Under the pieces are notes generated by a model. It saw only the letters and a list, made by a program, of their open reading frames with translations. It was not told where the DNA came from and did no database searches. Of a stretch of 64,000 bases of DNA, positions 46,604-56,226 are shown piece by piece. Origin of the DNA: Caproicibacterium lactatifermentans (GTDB lineage: Bacteria > Bacillota > Clostridia > Oscillospirales > Acutalibacteraceae); assembly GCF_013315815.1 (NCBI RefSeq), contig NZ_CP046051.1:1758501-1822500 (forward strand). The letters run 5' to 3'. The position numbers and the translations under genes were made by a program. Positions within the stretch are counted from its first letter, which is position 1, and each line of letters starts with the position of its first letter.

Positions 46604-47095
46604 CTATTTCTGCATGGCCATGGAGCCGGTCCGCAGAATCTGCAGCACCCCATAGGGATTGGCAAGCTGAATAAAGGAGTTTATCGTACCAGCATCACCG
46701 GTCAGTTCCAAAATCATAGATTCCGGTTCCACATCCAAAATATTGGCATGGAACACACTGGCAAGTTCCACCAGCTTTTCGCCGTTCTGCGCCGTCCGGT
46801 GTACTTTCATCAGCAGGTGTTCCCGAATGACGGCTCTTTCCCGCTGCAAAACCGTTACATTCACCACATCCACTAATTTACTAACCTGTTTATCCACCTG
46901 CCTTACAATGCGGTCATCGCCGGACACAACAATTAAAATGCGGGAATAATCGGTGTCCTCCGTCTGGCAGGCAACAATGGAAAGAATGTTGTAGCAGCGG
47001 CGGCTGAAAAGTCCAGAAATGCGCAGCAACACACCTGGATTGTTTTTCGCCAAAATAGACAATACATATTCTTTCTCATTTCCATCTTCATACAT
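46604..47095 (-). CDS. ilvN: Acetolactate synthase small (regulatory) subunit
   Basis: IlvN, 163 residues, activates the catalytic subunit and gives feedback inhibition by branched-chain amino acids. The N-terminal ACT domain reads YVLSILAKNNPGVLLRISGLF, and the C-terminal half ends with the IQLANPYGVLQILRTGSMA stretch. ATG 47095 is chosen; AAAGGAG lies 13 bases before it, slightly far. It follows ilvB by 31 bases. Confidence 0.94.
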   Translation of the reverse strand: MYEDGNEKEYVLSILAKNNPGVLLRISGLFSRRCYNILSIVACQTEDTDYSRILIVVSGDDRIVRQVDKQVSKLVDVVNVTVLQRERAVIREHLLMKVHRTAQNGEKLVELASVFHANILDVEPESMILELTGDAGTINSFIQLANPYGVLQILRTGSMAMQK

Positions 47096-47126
47096 AGCCT
47101 TGCTCACACTCCTTTCAGTAAACTCC

Positions 47127-48791
47127 TTACATCTCCAGCATTGGGTTCTCCACGCTGGCACCAGCCGGCACCATCGGCAGGACATTGACATCACGGTCTA
47201 CCCAGCAATCCACCAGTACCGGTCCTTTTTCTGCCAGTGCCTGTTTCAGGACCGGTTCAATCTCTTCATTGTTATGAATGCGGTATGCCTTCACGCCAAA
47301 CGCTTCGGCCAGCTTGCAAAAGTCGGTGTTGGTGTCCAGCATCGTCTGCGAAAAGCGACTGCCGTAAAACAGTTTCTGCCACTGCCGGACCATTCCCAAC
47401 ACAGAGTTGTTTATCAGCAGTTCCACCACCGGCAGCTGATAATGTGCCGCTGTCGCAAGCTCCACACAGTTCATATGCAGGCCGCCGTCGCCCGCAATAT
47501 TGACTACTTTTCGGTCTGGATTTGCCGCCTGTGCGCCCAGCGCCGCGCCAAGTCCGTAGCCCATAGTGCCCAGCCCGCCGGAAGAAAGGAACTGACGCGG
47601 CTGACGGAATTTATAGAACTGTGCTGTCCACATCTGGTGCTGCCCTACTTCTGTCGAGATAATCGCGTTGGAATCGGTCAGACGGTCCAGCGTTTCAATG
47701 ATATCCTTGGGAGCAGCGCCGGACGCGGCGGTCTGTGTCAGCGGATACTGTTTCTGCCACACCGCGACCTGCTGCATCCATTCAGGGTGCTCCTTCTGCG
47801 GCAGCAAGGCCAGCAGACTCCGCAGCACTTCAAGAGCATCGCCCTCCACCCGCAGGTCCACTTCTATATTTTTGCTGAACTCCGCAGCATCAATATCGAT
47901 TTGCAGAATGGGGCAGTGCCGTGCAAACAGGCCCGCATTGCACAGAACCCGGTCCGAAAAGCGGGTGCCAACCGCCACAAACAGGTCACAGTTGTGCAGC
48001 GCCTCCGCGCTGGTTTTGGTGCCGTGCATACCCAGCATTCCCATGTAGCGGGGGTCGTGTGCGTCAAAGGCCCCCTGTGCCATCAGGGATTCACTCACCG
48101 GTGCGTCCAGCCGTTTGGCAAAGGTCCGCGCTTCTTCCGCGGCACCGGACGTAATGACGCCGCCGCCCAGGTACAGGAACGGCCGCTTGCTTTTGTCTAA
48201 CATCTGTGCCGCCTGCTGCAAACATTCTTCCGAAGGAGATGGCGGCGGCGCAAGCGGCAGCGGCTGCTGCTTTTGGTATTCATACTTCTGCCCGGTTACA
48301 TCTTTTGGAATATCCACCAGCACCGGCCCCGGTCTGCCGGACTGTGCAATCTGGAACGCCTGCCGCAGGGTATCCGCCAAGTCTTCAATATGTTTAACCA
48401 GGAAATTATGCTTTGTCACCGGCATGGTAATACCGGTAATGTCCACTTCCTGAAAAGAGTCCAGCCCAAGCAGGTCTACATTGACGTTTCCGGTAATTGC
48501 GACCATTGGCACACTGTCCATATATGCGGTTGCAATTCCTGTAACCAAATTTGTGGCGCCCGGCCCGGAAGTGGCAATACACACGCCTACCCGTCCGGTA
48601 GAACGTGCATAGCCGTCCGCAGCATGGGCAGCTCCCTGTTCATGTGCCGTGCGGATATGCCAGATACGATCCTGATACTCATACAGCGCATCATATATAT
48701 TCAGCACAGCCCCGCCCGGATAGCCGAATACTGTATCCACGTTCTGTTCCAGCAGACATTCCATAATAATCTGTGCACCAGTCAGCAACAT
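47127..48791 (-). CDS. ilvB: Acetolactate synthase large (catalytic) subunit
   Basis: IlvB is the ThDP-dependent enzyme joining two pyruvates, or pyruvate and 2-oxobutyrate, in valine and isoleucine synthesis. The 554-residue product starts MLLTGAQIIMECLLEQ at ATG 48791 after TGGAGGAGAG. The catalytic Glu lies in RTAHEQGAAHAADGYAR. The ThDP/Mg2+ loop is NIAGDGGLHMN with NNSVLGMVRQWQ. It is the first gene of the T-box operon ilvB-ilvN-ilvA. Confidence 0.96.
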   Translation of the reverse strand: MLLTGAQIIMECLLEQNVDTVFGYPGGAVLNIYDALYEYQDRIWHIRTAHEQGAAHAADGYARSTGRVGVCIATSGPGATNLVTGIATAYMDSVPMVAITGNVNVDLLGLDSFQEVDITGITMPVTKHNFLVKHIEDLADTLRQAFQIAQSGRPGPVLVDIPKDVTGQKYEYQKQQPLPLAPPPSPSEECLQQAAQMLDKSKRPFLYLGGGVITSGAAEEARTFAKRLDAPVSESLMAQGAFDAHDPRYMGMLGMHGTKTSAEALHNCDLFVAVGTRFSDRVLCNAGLFARHCPILQIDIDAAEFSKNIEVDLRVEGDALEVLRSLLALLPQKEHPEWMQQVAVWQKQYPLTQTAASGAAPKDIIETLDRLTDSNAIISTEVGQHQMWTAQFYKFRQPRQFLSSGGLGTMGYGLGAALGAQAANPDRKVVNIAGDGGLHMNCVELATAAHYQLPVVELLINNSVLGMVRQWQKLFYGSRFSQTMLDTNTDFCKLAEAFGVKAYRIHNNEEIEPVLKQALAEKGPVLVDCWVDRDVNVLPMVPAGASVENPMLEM

Positions 48792-48844
48792 TTTTACTCT
48801 CCTCCATTTCTTATGTTTGTCGGGCTTTTGTGTCTGACCGCGGC

Positions 48845-49128
48845 AGACAAAAAGCTCCCGCTCCGACCATTTGGCCAGAGACGGGAGCGAAAGCTCTTCC
48901 GTGGTACCACTCTGCTTCACCGCTTGCGCGGCCTCATGCACATCCAGCAATGTGCTTTCCAATAACGGGGAAAACCGGGCATGCCTACTGTTCCAATACG
49001 GAATTTCAGCCGCCTGCTCCAGGGTGATTGACCACACATATTCCCGCCGCCTCACACCAGCCGGCGGCTCTCTGCAGGGAATGTCCTGTGTGGGCTGTCC
49101 CTTTCACTGCAATTACAGAAAATTCAAT
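48845..49128 (-). ncRNA. T-box riboswitch, isoleucine specifier, controlling ilvB-ilvN-ilvA
   Basis: On the minus strand the T-box GAGTGGTACCACGG (48912-48899) is followed by a terminator GCTCCCG...CGGGAGC plus T5 (48895-48848). Stem I folds with CCACACA/TGTGTGG and ATTCCC/GGGAAT. The specifier strand reads TCAATCACCC; ATC (49028-49026) followed by A fits the specifier position, giving isoleucine. This agrees with the presence of ilvA in the operon. Confidence 0.92.
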
Positions 49129-49135
49129 TTTTATC

Positions 49136-49164
49136 ATTTTACTCGTTTAAAGCAGAAATGTCAA
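49136..49164 (-). promoter_or_regulatory. Promoter of the ilvB operon
   Basis: TTGACA (49164-49159), 17 bases, TAAAAT (49141-49136) on the minus strand, just before the T-box leader and behind the thrS terminator. Confidence 0.85.
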
Positions 49165-49184
49165 ACCCCTTTCCTAAATTTTTT

Positions 49185-49221
49185 AAAAAAGGAAACGGGT
49201 ATACGCCTGCGCGCATACCCG
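49185..49221 (-). terminator. Terminator after thrS
   Basis: On the minus strand CGGGTAT pairs with ATACCCG around a 12-base loop, followed by TTTCC and T6. Confidence 0.8.
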
Positions 49222-49253
49222 CTCTTTTTCCGCTTTATCCGGACCTTATAAAA

Positions 49254-51164
49254 TCAGTCCAGCGCTTTGTCTGCTACTTCTTTCTGTACACGCGTAATGA
49301 AGGCTTCCAGGGACATACTGCCAAGGTCGCCCGCCTTGCGGTGACGTACAGAAACATTCCCAGCTTCCGCTTCTTTATCGCCGATGACCAGCATATACGG
49401 CGTCTTCTGCATTTGTGCTTCACGAATTTTGTAGCCAATCTTCTCGTTGCGGCCATCAACCTCTACACGCAGGCCGGCTGCTTCCAGTGCATCACACAGC
49501 TTGTGCGCATACTCCTGATGGCGTTCTGCAATAGGCAGGACCTGTACCTGCACAGGAGAAAGCCAAACTGGGAATGCACCGGCAAAGTGTTCGGTAAGGA
49601 TACCGATGAAACGTTCAATGGAGCCAAAGACTACACGGTGCAGCATAATCGGGCGGTGTTTCTGTCCGTCTGCGCCGGTATATTCCAACTCGAAGCGTTC
49701 CGGCAGCTGGAAGTCCAGCTGAATGGTACCGCACTGCCAGGTACGGCCAAGGCAGTCTGTCAGATGGAAGTCGAGCTTCGGGCCGTAGAAAGCACCGTCG
49801 CCTTCGTTGACATCATAATCATAGCCCATCCCGGTTACTGCTTCACGCAGAATGCGTGTCGCGTCGTCCCAAGTCTTTTCATCGCCCATGTGGTCTTCCG
49901 GCATTGTGGAAAGTTCAATGTGATACGGGAAGCCAAAGGTTTTATAGACACTGTCAATCAGACGGACAACGCCCTGAATTTCACTCTTCATCTGTTCCGG
50001 TGCCATAAAGATATGCGCATCATCCTGGTGGAAGCAGCGTACACGCATCAAACCGTGCAGTGCGCCGGACAGTTCATGGCGGTGCACCAGTCCGATTTCA
50101 CCAAGACGGAGCGGCAGGTCCTTATAGGAACGCATCTGTGTCTTATAAACCAGCATACCGCCGGGGCAGTTCATCGGCTTAATCGCATAATCTTCGCCGT
50201 CAATGACGGTTGTATACATATTATCTTTATAATGTGCCCAATGGCCGCTGCGTTCCCACAGCTTACGGCTGAGGATAACCGGTGTGGAAATCTCCTGATA
50301 GCCGGCCTTTTTGTGCACATCCCGCCAGTAGTCCAGCAGCAGGTTGCGCAGGACAACCCCCTTCGGCAGGAAGAACGGGAAGCCCGGACCCTCCTCCATG
50401 AATGTAAATAAGTTCAGTTCACGGCCCAGTTTGCGGTGGTCACGCTTCTTGGCTTCTTCCAACATCTCCACATAGTGGTCCAAGTCCGCCCTTTTGGGGA
50501 AAGAAATGCCGTAAACACGCTGCAGCATCTTATTTTTGGCATCGGCACGCCAATAAGCGCCGGTGCAGTTTGTCAGCTTCACTGCCTTAACACAGCCGGT
50601 GCTCATCAGGTGCGGGCCGGCACACAGGTCAATATAATCGCCCTGCTTATAGAATGTAATCTTTTCGCCTTTGCCGCTGTGCTCCTGAATCAGCTCCACC
50701 TTATAGTCCTGATGGGCGTCCTCCATCATCTTCATGGCTTCTTCCGGTGAAACCTCTACACGTTCCAGCGGAATGTCCTGTTTGATGATTTTTTTCATTT
50801 CCGCTTCGATTGCAGTCATATCTTCCGGTGTAAGGGTACGGGGCAGGTCAAAATCATAATAGAAGCCATGGTCAATGGAAGGGCCAATGGCGAACTTTGC
50901 CTCTGGGCACAGGTGCTGAACTGCCTGTGCCATAATATGAGAAGTTGTATGCCAATAGGCACGCTTGCCGTCTTCGTTGTCAAACGTGAGGATTTCCAGC
51001 TTGCAGTCTTTGGTCAGCGGGGTGCGCAGGTCTACGACCTTGCCGTCTACGCGGCCAACACAGGCCGCTTTATACAGACCAGGACCGATGCTTTTGGCTA
51101 CTTCTGCTACTGTGACGCCGGGCTCAAAGGAGCGGACGTCACTTTTCAGTGTGACATTTATCAT
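49254..51164 (-). CDS. thrS: Threonyl-tRNA synthetase
   Basis: This class II synthetase of 636 residues charges tRNA-Thr. The N-terminal TGS domain (1-60) is followed by the editing domain with HTTSHIMAQAV. The catalytic core has zinc ligands in KPMNCPGG, motif 2 in RVRCFHQDDAHIF and motif 3 near GSIERFIGILTEH, and the protein ends in the anticodon-binding domain. It stands behind a Thr T-box and its own consensus promoter. Confidence 0.98.
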   Translation of the reverse strand: MINVTLKSDVRSFEPGVTVAEVAKSIGPGLYKAACVGRVDGKVVDLRTPLTKDCKLEILTFDNEDGKRAYWHTTSHIMAQAVQHLCPEAKFAIGPSIDHGFYYDFDLPRTLTPEDMTAIEAEMKKIIKQDIPLERVEVSPEEAMKMMEDAHQDYKVELIQEHSGKGEKITFYKQGDYIDLCAGPHLMSTGCVKAVKLTNCTGAYWRADAKNKMLQRVYGISFPKRADLDHYVEMLEEAKKRDHRKLGRELNLFTFMEEGPGFPFFLPKGVVLRNLLLDYWRDVHKKAGYQEISTPVILSRKLWERSGHWAHYKDNMYTTVIDGEDYAIKPMNCPGGMLVYKTQMRSYKDLPLRLGEIGLVHRHELSGALHGLMRVRCFHQDDAHIFMAPEQMKSEIQGVVRLIDSVYKTFGFPYHIELSTMPEDHMGDEKTWDDATRILREAVTGMGYDYDVNEGDGAFYGPKLDFHLTDCLGRTWQCGTIQLDFQLPERFELEYTGADGQKHRPIMLHRVVFGSIERFIGILTEHFAGAFPVWLSPVQVQVLPIAERHQEYAHKLCDALEAAGLRVEVDGRNEKIGYKIREAQMQKTPYMLVIGDKEAEAGNVSVRHRKAGDLGSMSLEAFITRVQKEVADKALD

Positions 51165-51231
51165 GATTTTCTCTCCTTACATAAAATTGTGCATTTTTCT
51201 GCAGACTGGATGCTGTCGGAAACGGGAAAAT

Positions 51232-51490
51232 AAAAAGCGCCCTGCCCCAAAAACTGGGGCAAGACGCTGTCATCTCGCGGTTCCACCCAGATTACACCTT
51301 CCTTTGGAAAAGGATAGGTGCATCTTTTGCGACAGGTTAACGGCTGCCGGACCGGCGTACTTCTTCAGCACACACTCAGAGGCGGTAACCTTTGTGCTCT
51401 TCCTACTGCGGACGTTTTCAGCCACCGGCGCCCGCTCTCTGCTGTAGGAGGAAGCACGGCTCCCTCATCAACGATTTCCGATATTCAGTT
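51232..51490 (-). ncRNA. T-box riboswitch, threonine specifier, controlling thrS
   Basis: On the minus strand GGGTGGAACCGCG (51288-51276) is the T-box. It is followed by GCGTCTTGCCCCAG pairing with the GGGGCAGGGCGC arm and T5 (to 51232). In stem I the specifier strand reads AAAGGTTACCGCCTC; ACC (51386-51384) followed by G gives threonine, as expected for thrS. Confidence 0.94.
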
Positions 51491-51497
51491 TGCCTGT

Positions 51498-51526
51498 ATC
51501 ATAGCACGTCCCGGAAACCTTGTCAA
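51498..51526 (-). promoter_or_regulatory. Promoter of thrS
   Basis: TTGACA (51526-51521), 17 bases, TATGAT (51503-51498) on the minus strand. Confidence 0.85.
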
Positions 51527-51617
51527 TGGACAATGTACACTTTTTCCCTATCAGCAGTGCACTGGAACAGCATAACCTACAAATTTTGCGAAAGCAGCGA
51601 AAGTACCGCTTCTTTTC

Positions 51618-51645
51618 TTGACAATTAAGCGCTTCTCGTTATACA
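51618..51645 (+). promoter_or_regulatory. Promoter upstream of the rny leader
   Basis: TTGACA (51618-51623), 16 bases, TATACA (51640-51645). It is the only strong plus-strand promoter before rny, over 300 bases from its ATG. Confidence 0.7.
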
Positions 51646-51651
51646 ATTATG

Positions 51652-51860
51652 AAGTAAATGCATGAATTTGCATTTTGGGACTTATTCCCGTCCCTTTTTA
51701 ATGACTGACATGATTTTTACGCAGTCTGCCGGCAGGAAGCTGCGGACTGCAAAAGTCCACTGGAAGCACCTGTTTTGCTCCAGCAGATAGAGTGACAGGC
51801 AAACCGCCGGGCGCGGCCGGCGTATGGCCCATTTTTATACTGAAATGGGCCGTTTTGCAC
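51652..51860 (+). ncRNA. Hairpin-rich leader or small RNA upstream of rny
   Basis: Right after the promoter AAATGCA-TGAATT-TGCATTT forms one hairpin. GGGAC (51677-51681) pairs with GTCCC (51690-51694) and is followed by T5, a terminator-like end about 50 bases from the start point. Further on are GGACT/AGTCC, CGCCGG/CCGGCG and GGCCCAT/ATGGGCC hairpins, the last followed by a T-rich stretch near 51858. It could be a short RNA plus an attenuated rny leader. No known RNA class is recognised. Confidence 0.4.
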
Positions 51861-51948
51861 ATTTTTACTCGAAAAAAGAATATTGATTATTTCCACATCT
51901 GTATGCAAAGCGGAATGGGCGCTCTCCGGGACAGAGGAGGTGCTCAAA

Positions 51949-53505
51949 ATGAATCCGATCTTAGTAACAGTTATCCTTTGCATTGTCTGTGTGGCTGCAG
52001 GCATTGCTGCGGGATTTTTTGCGGGAGAACGCTACCGCAAACATACCGCCGAGCTTGCCATCGGCTCCGCCGAGGAGGAAGCAAAGCGGATTGTCAACGA
52101 CGCGATTAAATCCGCAGAGGGAAAGAAAAAAGAAGCCGTACTGGAAGGGAAAGACGAACTGCACCGCATGCGCAGCGAAGCCGACCGTGAAATTAACGAC
52201 CGGCGCAAGGAAATTCAGCGACAGGAACGCCGTGCGCAGCAGAAAGAAGAAAACCTGGACAGAAAGCTTGAATCCCTGGAAAATAAAGAGGATAAGCTGA
52301 CCAAAAAGAACAAGCAGGCGGAGGACCGCCTGAATGAAGCAGAGGACATTAAAAAGCAGCAGTTGGAAAAGCTGGAGCGTATCTCCGGCTTTACGGCCGA
52401 GCAGGCAAAGGAATACCTGCTGAACCACTTTGAGTCCGAGCTAATGCACGAAAAAGCCGTTAAGCTGCGTGACATTGAGCAGCAGACAAAGGACGAAGCG
52501 GACAGCACTGCCCGCGAAGTCATCTCCATGGCTATCCAGCGCTGCGCAGCAGACCACGTTTCCGAAGCAACTATTTCGGTTGTTCCGCTGCCGAACGATG
52601 AGATGAAAGGCCGCATTATCGGCCGTGAGGGCCGCAACATCCGTACAATCGAAACACTGACAGGTGTTGACCTTATCATTGACGATACACCGGAAGCCAT
52701 TACCATTTCCAGCTTTGACCCGGTTCGCCGTGAGGTAGCCCGCATCGCGCTGGAGAAACTGATTGCTGACGGGCGCATTCACCCGGCACGCATTGAAGAA
52801 ACGGTTGAAAAAGCCCGCCGTGAAGTAGATACTTCCATTAAACAAGCTGGTGAAAATGCTGTCCTACAGACAGGCATCACCGGTATTCATCCAGAGCTTA
52901 TCAAGCTGCTCGGCCGCCTGCGCTACCGCACAAGTTACGGCCAAAACGTACTGGAACATTCCCTGGAAGTGGCTTCTCTTGCCGGCATTATGGCTTCCGA
53001 GCTGGGGCTAGACCCAACCATGGCACGCCGTGCCGGTCTGCTGCATGATATCGGCAAAGCGCTTGACCATGAAATGGAAGGCTCCCATGTAGACATCGGT
53101 GTAAACGTGGCCCGTAAGTACAAAGAAAGCGAAGCGGTCGTTCACGCAATTGCCGCCCACCATAACGACATTGAGCCAAAGACCGTTATTGCCTGTTTGG
53201 TACAGGCTGCTGATGCCATCAGCGCCGCTCGTCCGGGTGCGCGCCGTGAAAATGCAGAAAACTACATTAAGCGTTTGGAAAAGCTGGAGGAAGTTGCATC
53301 TTCCTTCGAAGGTGTTGAACGCTGCTATGCGATTCAGGCCGGCCGTGAAATCCGTGTCATTGTAAAACCGGAAGCTATTTCGGACGACCAAATGACCATG
53401 CTGGCACACGACATCTGCAAAAAGATTGAGGCTGACCTGGAATATCCGGGCCAAATTAAAGTGAACATCATCCGCGAAAGCCGCGCTGTCGACTACGCGA
53501 AATAA
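51949..53505 (+). CDS. rny: Ribonuclease Y
   Basis: RNase Y is the membrane-bound endonuclease that starts mRNA decay in Firmicutes. The 518-residue product starts [18 protein letters not shown] at ATG 51949 after GAGGAGGT. It has one N-terminal membrane segment, a long coiled coil (about 35-200), a KH domain ([15 protein letters not shown]), and an HD domain with [17 protein letters not shown]. It is followed by ymdB, as in Bacillus. Confidence 0.97.
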   Translation: MNPILVTVILCIVCVAAGIAAGFFAGERYRKHTAELAIGSAEEEAKRIVNDAIKSAEGKKKEAVLEGKDELHRMRSEADREINDRRKEIQRQERRAQQKEENLDRKLESLENKEDKLTKKNKQAEDRLNEAEDIKKQQLEKLERISGFTAEQAKEYLLNHFESELMHEKAVKLRDIEQQTKDEADSTAREVISMAIQRCAADHVSEATISVVPLPNDEMKGRIIGREGRNIRTIETLTGVDLIIDDTPEAITISSFDPVRREVARIALEKLIADGRIHPARIEETVEKARREVDTSIKQAGENAVLQTGITGIHPELIKLLGRLRYRTSYGQNVLEHSLEVASLAGIMASELGLDPTMARRAGLLHDIGKALDHEMEGSHVDIGVNVARKYKESEAVVHAIAAHHNDIEPKTVIACLVQAADAISAARPGARRENAENYIKRLEKLEEVASSFEGVERCYAIQAGREIRVIVKPEAISDDQMTMLAHDICKKIEADLEYPGQIKVNIIRESRAVDYAK

Positions 53506-53510
53506 GTCCT

Positions 53511-53553
53511 GCACTGCCGTACCGCATCTCTGCGTTGTGCGGCAGTTTTTTCA
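53511..53553 (+). terminator. Terminator after rny
   Basis: ACTGCCG pairs with CGGCAGT across a structured loop, followed by TTTTT. The ymdB ribosome site follows within 40 bases, so readthrough may feed ymdB. Confidence 0.7.
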
Positions 53554-53595
53554 TGTTATATAAAAACGAACTGCCCGAAAAAGGAGGACCTTATT

Positions 53596-54363
53596 GTGAA
53601 TATTCTGGCCATTGGTGATATTGTCGGCAGTGTCGGCTGCCGCTTTCTGCGGTCCAAGTTGCCAACGCTGAAAAAGCTGAAGGCCGTGGATCTGGTCATT
53701 GCCAACGGTGAAAACAGTGCCGATGGAAACGGGCTGACGCCCTCTTCCGTGCGCTATCTGCTGGACAGCGGTGTTGACGTGCTGACAGCCGGCAACCACA
53801 GCTTCCGCAGAAAGGAAAGCTATGATACCTACGACGAATGCGGCCAGTTGCTGCGTCCGGCTAATTTTCCCGCCGGAGCACCGGGGCACGGCTATATGGT
53901 CTATGATATGGGCCGTATTCAGGTTGGAATTTTAAATTTGATGGGCACAGTATATATGGACCCGCTGGACAACCCCTTCTTTACGGCGGACCGCCTGCTG
54001 AAAGACACGCCCACCATTACGGTCGTAGATTTTCACGCGGAAGCAACCGGCGAAAAGCGCAGCATGGGCTATTATTTGGATGGAAAAGTCAGCGCCCTGT
54101 GGGGCACCCACACCCATGTACAAACCGCAGACGCGTGCATTCTGCCAAAGGGCACCGGTTACATGACCGACCTTGGCATGACCGGCACAGTTAACTCTAT
54201 TTTGGGCGTAAAGCCGGAACTTACTATCCGCAAAATGCGCAGCCAAATGCCCGTGCGCTTCGACCTAGTACAGCAGGGCCCTTTTAAAATGGACTGCTGT
54301 CTGTTTGAAATTGACGACACAACCGGCCGCTGCCAGAGTGTGGAGCCACTGGAACTGCAGTGA
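53596..54363 (+). CDS. ymdB: YmdB-family metallophosphoesterase
   Basis: This 255-residue protein belongs to the YmdB/TIGR00282 calcineurin-like group; Bacillus YmdB hydrolyses 2',3'-cyclic nucleotides and affects sporulation and biofilm choice. Metal-ligand motifs are GDIVGSVG (D8), NGENSADGNG, AGNHSFRRKE, VDFHAEATGEK and GTHTHVQTAD. It starts at GTG 53596 after AAAGGAGGA. The rny-ymdB pairing is conserved among Firmicutes. Confidence 0.93.
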   Translation: MNILAIGDIVGSVGCRFLRSKLPTLKKLKAVDLVIANGENSADGNGLTPSSVRYLLDSGVDVLTAGNHSFRRKESYDTYDECGQLLRPANFPAGAPGHGYMVYDMGRIQVGILNLMGTVYMDPLDNPFFTADRLLKDTPTITVVDFHAEATGEKRSMGYYLDGKVSALWGTHTHVQTADACILPKGTGYMTDLGMTGTVNSILGVKPELTIRKMRSQMPVRFDLVQQGPFKMDCCLFEIDDTTGRCQSVEPLELQ

Positions 54364-54440
54364 CCTTTTAAAGTTCCAAAATCCGCAGTATTTCAGCGTT
54401 TCCGGCCCAAAAACCACCGCCAATGCACAGGAAGTTTCAG

Positions 54441-54469
54441 TTGAATCCTTACCCGTTGTATGGTATACT
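54441..54469 (+). promoter_or_regulatory. Promoter of fakA-recG
   Basis: TTGAAT (54441-54446), 17 bases, TATACT (54464-54469). Confidence 0.75.
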
Positions 54470-54555
54470 GTAATTAAATAACAGCCTGTAGAAAAGAATA
54501 GGTGCAGGGCGCGCTTCCGGCACCTGGATTATAAGGTTTCCAAAGGAGCTTTCTC

Positions 54556-56226
54556 ATGATAAACGGAGCAGAATTGCGAGACGCAATGATTTCCGGCGCA
54601 AACAATATTGCGAAGAACCGGAACAGCATTGATAAACTGAATATTTTCCCTGTACCGGACGGCGACACTGGCACAAATATGTCTATGACCATGGCGAATG
54701 CTTCTGCTGAACTGCAGAAATCAAAAAGCGAAACCGTTTCTGATGTTGCCCGTACGGCGGCTTCTGGACTGCTGCGCGGCGCGCGCGGAAATTCCGGCGT
54801 TATTCTTTCCCTGCTTTTCCGCGGCTTTGCCGATGGCGTAAAAGGGAAAGATACAGTGGACGGTTTGGATATGGTCAGTGCACTGGAAATTGGCGTGGGA
54901 GATGCCTACAAAGCCGTCATGAAGCCGACGGAGGGTACCATCCTGACCGTGGCGCGTGTCGCCACAGAAAAGGGCAAAGCTGCCGCCACACTGGACAACG
55001 ACCCCATCAGTGTGTGGGAAGCTGTCTGCAAAGGTGCGGAAGAAGCGCTGGCCCAGACACCGCAGCTGCTGCCTGTCCTGAAAAAAGCCGGTGTGGTAGA
55101 TGCCGGCGGCAAAGGTCTGTGCTGCATTCTGGAAGGCATGAGGCGCGTTTTCCATGATGGTGTCATTATCGAAAATGAAGTGGAAGAAAATGTTTCCGCT
55201 GACCTGACACAGGACGATGCGTTCCGCAGTGCTGCAGCCGAATTTGATGCGGATATTCGCTTCACCTACTGCACTGAATTTATTGTCAGCCGCACACAGG
55301 AACCAACCAAGGACCCAGAGCTGCTGCGCAGCTACCTGCAGACAATCGGCGATTGTGTTGTGGTTGTTTCAGATGATGACATCATTAAAACACATGTACA
55401 CACGGAACAGCCAAACCGCGCGCTGGAAGCAGCCCTTACCTATGGTCAGCTTTTGACCGTCAAAATTGAAAACATGAAGGAACAGCACCGCAAGGCACAG
55501 GAAGCGGACGCCGCCGCCCACGAACAAAAAGCAGAAGAATCGCTGAAGCCTGCGCAGCCGACAGAAGAAGTCGGCTTTGTCACGGTCGCTGCGGGCGACG
55601 GCCTGAAGGCGCTGTTTGTGGACCTTGGCTGCACCCATGTGGTAAGCGGTGGCCAGACCATGAACCCCAGCACGGAAGATATTCTGGAAGCTGTTCTGGC
55701 CACACCGGCAAAGACGGTTATGGTTCTGCCCAACAACAAGAATATTACTATGGCAGCGGAGCAGGTTGTTCCGCTGGTCAAGGACCGGAAAGTCATGGTG
55801 CTGCCTACCCGTACCATTCCGCAGGGCCTTTCAGCTATGCTGGCCTATGACCCTGACACTTCCTGCGAAGTCAACGCTGTAAAGATGATGGAAGCCGCCG
55901 GCAACGTAGACACCGGTACTATCACATTCGCCGCCCGTGACAGTGAATTCGGCGGTCACCGCATTAAAAAAGGCGATATTCTCGGTTTGGTGAACGGCAA
56001 ACTGACTTATATTGAGAAAGATATTGTACACGCCTGCTCGAAACTGACACGCTCCATGGTAACGCACTCCACCGCCTTTATCACCATTATTTACGGCGCG
56101 GATATTTCAGAGGAGCAGGCAAATGATGCCTATAACCGTATCAAGAATAAAATCAGTTCCGACATTGAAATAACGCTGGTAAACGGCGGGCAGCCTATCC
56201 ACTATTTCCTGATTTCTGTTGAATAA
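54556..56226 (+). CDS. fakA: DAK2-domain protein, FakA/YloV-like (fatty acid kinase subunit A)
   Basis: This 556-residue protein has an N-terminal DAK2 ATP-binding domain with the Mg2+ Asp cluster in FPVPDGDTGTNM and GARGNSGVI, and a C-terminal Dak1-like domain with IKKGDILGLVNG. FakA phosphorylates fatty acids presented by a DegV-type FakB. No FakB gene is in the window. It ends one base into the recG start (TAATG), the yloV-recG linkage seen in Bacillus. Confidence 0.88.
   Translation: MINGAELRDAMISGANNIAKNRNSIDKLNIFPVPDGDTGTNMSMTMANASAELQKSKSETVSDVARTAASGLLRGARGNSGVILSLLFRGFADGVKGKDTVDGLDMVSALEIGVGDAYKAVMKPTEGTILTVARVATEKGKAAATLDNDPISVWEAVCKGAEEALAQTPQLLPVLKKAGVVDAGGKGLCCILEGMRRVFHDGVIIENEVEENVSADLTQDDAFRSAAAEFDADIRFTYCTEFIVSRTQEPTKDPELLRSYLQTIGDCVVVVSDDDIIKTHVHTEQPNRALEAALTYGQLLTVKIENMKEQHRKAQEADAAAHEQKAEESLKPAQPTEEVGFVTVAAGDGLKALFVDLGCTHVVSGGQTMNPSTEDILEAVLATPAKTVMVLPNNKNITMAAEQVVPLVKDRKVMVLPTRTIPQGLSAMLAYDPDTSCEVNAVKMMEAAGNVDTGTITFAARDSEFGGHRIKKGDILGLVNGKLTYIEKDIVHACSKLTRSMVTHSTAFITIIYGADISEEQANDAYNRIKNKISSDIEITLVNGGQPIHYFLISVE

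Noticed and set aside
47019..48200. 393-codon plus-strand frame opposite ilvB/ilvN
   Set aside because: Shadow frame; ilvB and ilvN are supported by motifs, ribosome sites and a T-box.
49158..50411. 417-codon plus-strand frame opposite thrS
   Set aside because: Overlaps the thrS terminator and catalytic core; no ribosome site or family.
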